The position numbers and the translations under genes were made by a program. Positions 60,360-64,000 of a stretch of DNA of 64,000 nt are shown piece by piece (the first letter of the stretch is position 1; every line of letters begins with the position of its first letter). This stretch comes from Flavobacteriales bacterium. Its GTDB lineage: Bacteria > Bacteroidota > Bacteroidia > Flavobacteriales_F > PHOS-HE28. The stretch spans positions 1,612,001 to 1,676,000 of the forward strand of contig JADJXH010000004.1 in NCBI GenBank assembly GCA_016715895.1, given 5' to 3'. The notes under the pieces are model-generated. The model saw nothing but the letters and a program-made list of their open reading frames with translations, made no database searches and was not told the DNA's origin.

Positions 60360-61360
60360 CACGCGCGGTCGGCTTCCGGCAGCGCGAGGCACTCCGCCAA
60401 CAACAGGTCGCGATCGATGGGCACCACGCCCACCTGCTCGCAGACCAGCCCGCCGGCCAGGTTGGCCCAGGCCGCCAGGGTGCGCGCCGGGGCCTGCTGG
60501 GCGAGCAACAAGGCCGCCACGGCGATCACCGTATCGCCGGCACCGCTCACATCGGCGATGGTGCGCACATGGGCCGGGATCAGGTGGTCCTCGGCGTCCC
60601 CATGCACCAGCACGCCGTGCTCGCTCAGCGTCACCAGGGTCAACCGATTGCCCAGGGCGTTCTCCAGCGCTTTCACCGCACGACGCAACTGCCCCGCATC
60701 GCTGGCGTGCACCTCCATGCGCAGGCCTTCGCGCAGTTCCTTCAGGTTCGGTTTGAAGAGGTCCACCCCTTGGTACGCCATGAAATTGCGCTTCTTGGGG
60801 TCCACGGCCGTGGGGATGCCTTCGGCCTGGGCCAGGCGCACCACTTCGCGGATGAACGGGGGGCTGAGCACGCCCTTGTCGTAATCCTCGAACACGATCA
60901 CGCCCGGTCGGGCGGACCTCACCCGGGCCTTCACGGCCTCCAGCAGGCGTTCGCTGTCACCGTCCGTCAGCACATGGTCGTCCTCCTCGTCCACGCGTAC
61001 GATGTGCTGATGGCCGCTGATGACGCGTGTTTTCACCGTGGTGCGGCGGTGGGCACTGCGCAAAAGGCCTTCGGCGGGCAGGCCGAGCCCGCCGAACAGC
61101 TGGTCCAGTCGGGCCGCGTGCTCGTCATCACCCACCACGGTCATCACCACGGGGGTGGCGCCGAGGGCGCGGAGATTGAGGGCCACGTTGGCGGCTCCTC
61201 CAAGCCGTGCGCTGCGTTCCTGCACATGCACCACAGGCACGGGAGCCTCGGGGCTGATGCGGTCCACGCGGCCCCACAGGTAGGCATCGAGCATCACATC
61301 ACCCAGCACAAGGGCGTTGGTGCGGGCGAACGCCTCGAAGCGGTCGTGGACCTTCTTCAT
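60359..61360 (-). CDS. rfaE1: D-glycero-beta-D-manno-heptose-7-phosphate kinase
   Basis: 333 residues, a PfkB-type sugar kinase matching the stand-alone kinase half of HldE/RfaE. It makes heptose bisphosphate for the LPS inner core. Motifs: LVLGDVMLDAYLWGRVDRISPEAPVPV, RLGGAANVALNLRALGA, VFEDYDKGVLS, DPKKRNF and the anion hole ADVSGAGDTVIAVAAL. The adenylyltransferase half is not attached and not in the window. The ATG at 61360 overlaps the aspC stop (ATGA). Confidence 0.95.
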   Translation of the reverse strand: MKKVHDRFEAFARTNALVLGDVMLDAYLWGRVDRISPEAPVPVVHVQERSARLGGAANVALNLRALGATPVVMTVVGDDEHAARLDQLFGGLGLPAEGLLRSAHRRTTVKTRVISGHQHIVRVDEEDDHVLTDGDSERLLEAVKARVRSARPGVIVFEDYDKGVLSPPFIREVVRLAQAEGIPTAVDPKKRNFMAYQGVDLFKPNLKELREGLRMEVHASDAGQLRRAVKALENALGNRLTLVTLSEHGVLVHGDAEDHLIPAHVRTIADVSGAGDTVIAVAALLLAQQAPARTLAAWANLAGGLVCEQVGVVPIDRDLLLAECLALPEADRA

Positions 61361-62550
61361 GCCTGCAGGCGTTCCCCGAAGGAGCGCAGACGACGGAGGG
61401 CCTCGGTGAGCTTGTCGTCCGCGGTGGCGTAGCTGATGCGGATGGTGCCTGGGGCGCCGAAGGCATCGCCATCCACCACCGCGACACCGGCCTGCTCCAG
61501 CAGCGTCGTGCACAGCTCCACGGTGGAGGTGATCGACCGGCCGTCGACGGACCTGCCGAGCCAGGCGGACACATCGGGCAGCACGTAGAACGCCCCCATG
61601 GGCCGGTTGCATCGCAGCCCGGGAACGTCGGCGAGGCCGCGGACCACCAGATCGCGGCGCCGCAGGAAGTCGGACCGCATCGGAGCCAGCAGGGCAGGGT
61701 CTGCCTGCATGCAGGCCAGGGTCACCCGTTGTGCGATGCTGTTGGCCCCGCTGGTGAACTGCCCCTGTATGGTGTTGCAGGCCTTGGCGATCCAGGCCGG
61801 TGCGGCGAGGTAGCCCACCCGCCAACCGGTCAGCGCGAAGGCCTTGGAGAGCCCGTTCACCGTCACCGTCCGGTCCATCATGCCCGGGAACGTGGCGAAG
61901 GAAACGTGGCGGCCATCGAACACGATGTGCTCGTAGATCTCATCGCTGATGACCAGAAGGTCCGGGTGGGCGGAAACGACCCGGGCGAGTTCCTCGAGCT
62001 CCTCAGCGGTGAACACCGAGCCGGACGGGTTGCAGGGTGAACTGAAAAGCAAAAGACGCGTGCGTGAGGTGATGGCCGCGGCGATCCGGGCGATGGGCGG
62101 CTTGAACTCCTCCTCCAAGGAGGAGGGCACGATCACCGGGATGGCCCCGGCCATGCGCACCTGCTCTCGGTAGGTCACCCAGTAGGGCGCGGGGATGACC
62201 ACTTCGTCGCCGGGGCCCACCAGGCCCAGAACGGCGTTCATGATGGCCTGTTTGGCACCGGTGCTCACCACCACCTGGTCGGGGTGATAGTCCAGCCCGT
62301 TGTCCCGGCGCAACTTGTCGGCGATGGCCTGGCGCACATCGGCGAAGCCGTTCACCGGGGGATACTTGTGCCAGGGACCATCGATCGCCCGATGGGCGGC
62401 CTCCAGCGCGAACGCGGGCGGGTCGTGATCGGGTTCCCCGAGGCTGAGGTCGATGATGTCCCGTCCCTGCGCACGCAGTTCGCGGCATCGCCGGGCCATC
62501 ATCAGGGTGGCGGGTTCTTCGATGGAACGGACGAGCGCGGAAGGACGCAT
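61357..62550 (-). CDS. aspC: Aspartate-type aminotransferase (class I/II, PLP)
   Basis: 397 residues. The ATG at 62550 gives the normal N-terminus; upstream in-frame codons cross the promoter box. PLP fold type I with IDLSLGEPDHDPP, STGAKQAIMNAVLGLVGPGDEVV, PAPYWVTYREQVRMAG, SSPCNPSGSVF, ISDEIYEHIVFDG and the Schiff-base lysine in NGLSKAFALTGWRVGY. This is the Bacteroidota/Bacillus-type aspartate aminotransferase subgroup (1-beta). First gene of the five-gene operon to the left. Confidence 0.93.
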   Translation of the reverse strand: MRPSALVRSIEEPATLMMARRCRELRAQGRDIIDLSLGEPDHDPPAFALEAAHRAIDGPWHKYPPVNGFADVRQAIADKLRRDNGLDYHPDQVVVSTGAKQAIMNAVLGLVGPGDEVVIPAPYWVTYREQVRMAGAIPVIVPSSLEEEFKPPIARIAAAITSRTRLLLFSSPCNPSGSVFTAEELEELARVVSAHPDLLVISDEIYEHIVFDGRHVSFATFPGMMDRTVTVNGLSKAFALTGWRVGYLAAPAWIAKACNTIQGQFTSGANSIAQRVTLACMQADPALLAPMRSDFLRRRDLVVRGLADVPGLRCNRPMGAFYVLPDVSAWLGRSVDGRSITSTVELCTTLLEQAGVAVVDGDAFGAPGTIRISYATADDKLTEALRRLRSFGERLQA

Positions 62551-62579
62551 GGGCGCGGGACCTGCTTGGGCAGAAGCGG

Positions 62580-62587
62580 CAAAACTA
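62580..62587 (-). promoter_or_regulatory. -7 promoter box (TAGTTTTG) for the aspC operon
   Basis: Perfect match to TAnnTTTG, 29 bp before the aspC ATG; it should drive aspC-rfaE1-ubiE-porT-oxidoreductase. Confidence 0.65.
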
Positions 62588-62644
62588 GGCATGCGGCCCG
62601 GGGGTGGGCCGGGGCGGGCGGCCATCGATGCCGATATTCGTCAA

Positions 62645-62652
62645 CATCTTTG
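62645..62652 (+). promoter_or_regulatory. Candidate -7 box (CATCTTTG)
   Basis: Seven of eight match to TAnnTTTG, 7 bp before the ATG at 62660; the message would be nearly leaderless. Confidence 0.4.
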
Positions 62653-62659
62653 TCCACGC

Positions 62660-63181
62660 ATGGAGCCCTTCACCCTGTTGCTCATTGCCGTGCTGCCCTC
62701 CGTGGTGGTGTTCCTCACGGCGTTCTACCTGATCCGCCAGTTCATGCAGGCCCGTCAGGGCGAGCGGGCGGCCGAACAGCGGAAGGAGGACCGCCGGCAC
62801 ACGCTACCGCTCCGGCTGCAGGCCTATGAACGGCTGGTGCTCTTTCTGGAGCGGATCTCACCGGGCGGGTTGGTGCTGCGCGTGCACAAGAGCAACATGA
62901 CGGCGCGGATGCTGCATGCGGAGCTCACGGCCACCATCCGTGAGGAGTACGAGCACAACGTCACCCAGCAGGTCTATGTGTCGGACAAGGCATGGACGCG
63001 GGTGAAGCAGGCGAAGGAGGAGACGATCCGCATCATCAACATCGCGTTCGAGCAGTGTGCCGAACAGGCACCGGGGACCGAACTCAGCCAGCGGGTCTTC
63101 GAGACCGCGTCCCGGTTGAGCCATCTGCCGTCCCAGGAGGCGGTCCTGATGCTCAAGGAGGAGGTGCGCCGCCTGTTCTGA
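62660..63181 (+). CDS. Membrane-anchored conserved hypothetical protein
   Basis: 173 residues. One N-terminal membrane segment (FTLLLIAVLPSVVVFLTAFYLI) is followed by a charged, largely helical cytoplasmic part with LRLQAYERLVLFLERISP, LRVHKSNMTARMLHAELTATIREEYEHNVTQQVYVSD and AWTRVKQAKEETIRIINIAF. This pattern is a conserved Bacteroidota family of unknown function (I believe DUF7935) often found next to meaB. It overlaps the convergent meaB gene by 29 bp at the 3' end. Confidence 0.85.
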   Translation: MEPFTLLLIAVLPSVVVFLTAFYLIRQFMQARQGERAAEQRKEDRRHTLPLRLQAYERLVLFLERISPGGLVLRVHKSNMTARMLHAELTATIREEYEHNVTQQVYVSDKAWTRVKQAKEETIRIINIAFEQCAEQAPGTELSQRVFETASRLSHLPSQEAVLMLKEEVRRLF

Positions 63182-64000
63182 GCAGGCCCATCAGCCGGTC
63201 CACGGCCACGGCCGGATCAAGGGTGCCCGCGGACACCTGGGCCTCGAGCCCGGGAAGCGCGCCGGCCAGGCGAGGGTCCTGGAGGGCGCGATCCAACAAG
63301 GCCTGTCGGAGGCCGGTGTGCAGCCAGTGCGCGGCCTGCGCGTTCCTGCGGTGCTGGAGGGCGCCCGTGGACCCGCATCGATGGCCAAGCTCCTCGAGCA
63401 GGCCCGCCAGGTCGGCGATGCCCTCGCCCGTGAGGGCCGAGCACCGCAGCACCGGCGGACGGCGGCCATCGCGCAGCGGCATCAAGTGCAGGGCGTGCTC
63501 CAGGTCGCTCACGGCAGCGTTCACCAAGGCCGGTGGGGCCGCATCCGTCTTGGTCACCACCACCATGTCCGCCGCTTCCATGATGCCGCGCTTGATCCCC
63601 TGAAGCTCGTCCCCCGCACCGGCGATGAGCAGCAGCACGGTCAGGTCGGTGACACGGTCCACATCGGATTCGTTCTGACCGGCACCGACGGTCTCCACCA
63701 GCACGCGGTCGTATCCGGCCTCCTCGCACAGAAGCAGCGTTTCGCGGGTGCGAAGGGCAAGGCCACCCAGGGTGCCACCGGTCGCCGTAGGCCGCACAAA
63801 GGCCCTGGGGTCGGTGGCGAGGCGGTGCATCCGTGTCTTGTCGGCCAGGATGCTGCCACCGCTCCGCTGGCTGCTGGGGTCCACCGCCAGCACCGCCACG
63901 CGGTGGCCACGGTCGATCAAGGCCGCACCCAGCGCATCGATCAAGGTGCTCTTTCCCGCACCGGGGATGCCGGTGATGCCGATCCTGAGGCTTCCACCGT
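63153..64000 (-). CDS. meaB: Methylmalonyl-CoA mutase-associated GTPase MeaB, 5' end outside window
   Basis: About 282 residues visible; the N-terminal part, including the start, lies beyond 64000. G3E GTPase that protects and reloads methylmalonyl-CoA mutase with adenosylcobalamin. Visible motifs: Walker A GIPGAGKST (near 63950-63980), VLAVDPSSQRSGGSILADKTRM, ETVGAGQNESDV (Walker B/switch region), VVTKTDAA (base specificity NKxD-type) and CSALTGEGI. The usual length is about 320-340. It implies a B12-dependent propionate/methylmalonyl pathway. Confidence 0.95.
   Translation of the reverse strand, partial: GGSLRIGITGIPGAGKSTLIDALGAALIDRGHRVAVLAVDPSSQRSGGSILADKTRMHRLATDPRAFVRPTATGGTLGGLALRTRETLLLCEEAGYDRVLVETVGAGQNESDVDRVTDLTVLLLIAGAGDELQGIKRGIMEAADMVVVTKTDAAPPALVNAAVSDLEHALHLMPLRDGRRPPVLRCSALTGEGIADLAGLLEELGHRCGSTGALQHRRNAQAAHWLHTGLRQALLDRALQDPRLAGALPGLEAQVSAGTLDPAVAVDRLMGLLRTGGAPPP

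Overview
The window is chromosomal DNA from a GC-rich member of the Bacteroidota, most like the Flavobacteriales. The evidence is a set of type IX secretion (T9SS) signals (type A and type B C-terminal sorting domains, a PorT homologue), a short RpoD of the Bacteroidota type, repeated -7 promoter boxes of the form TAnnTTTG, a lipidated TamA-like protein, and DUF3822 next to rsmD and coaD. No tRNA, rRNA, CRISPR array, insertion sequence or prophage was seen.

Layout. 1-1718 (minus): coaD (cut by the window edge), rsmD and a DUF3822 gene in one overlapping operon. 1800-3215 (plus): a RecD-like helicase. 3212-18523 (minus): a four-gene biosynthetic operon, read in the order A-PCP-KS-AT-ACP-aminotransferase megasynthase, NRPS module with thioesterase, second NRPS module with thioesterase, Sfp-type phosphopantetheinyl transferase. 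18867-32588 (plus): two giant secreted sister proteins. Each has a degenerate gingipain-like N-terminal domain, thrombospondin type 3 units, long Cys-rich repeat arrays and a T9SS tail. 32635-37692 (minus): two more T9SS cargo genes, the first broken by a one-base frameshift. 37744-41591: small secreted proteins, a TonB-dependent receptor and an L,D-transpeptidase. 41595-43674 (minus): purK-purE-DUF296. 43696-47405: outer-membrane barrel, M43 metalloprotease and methyltransferase. 47488-54019 (minus): rpe, rpoD, pnp, rpsO, accD, class I aldolase. 54086-57316: TamA-like lipoprotein and a divergent RNA methyltransferase. 57307-62550 (minus): aspC, heptose kinase, ubiE, porT and an FAD oxidoreductase, tightly coupled. 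62660-64000: a membrane-anchored protein and convergent meaB (cut by the window edge).

How the parts fit. The most unusual system is the PKS-NRPS operon. The first protein should load an amino acid, extend it with malonate and convert the beta-keto group to an amine, giving a beta,gamma-diamino acyl chain. Two tandemly duplicated C-A-T-TE proteins with the same N-terminus but different predicted amino-acid pockets could each take that chain and release it. This would be a branched line making two related small peptides rather than one linear product; this is inference.

The second striking feature is the pair of giant surface proteins. One carries a diverged 15-unit array. The other carries 37 almost identical 117/123-bp units with exact internal duplications of about 0.4 kb, which indicates recent recombination. 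PorT, the heptose kinase and the TamA-like protein encoded further along belong to the envelope machinery that such cargo would use.
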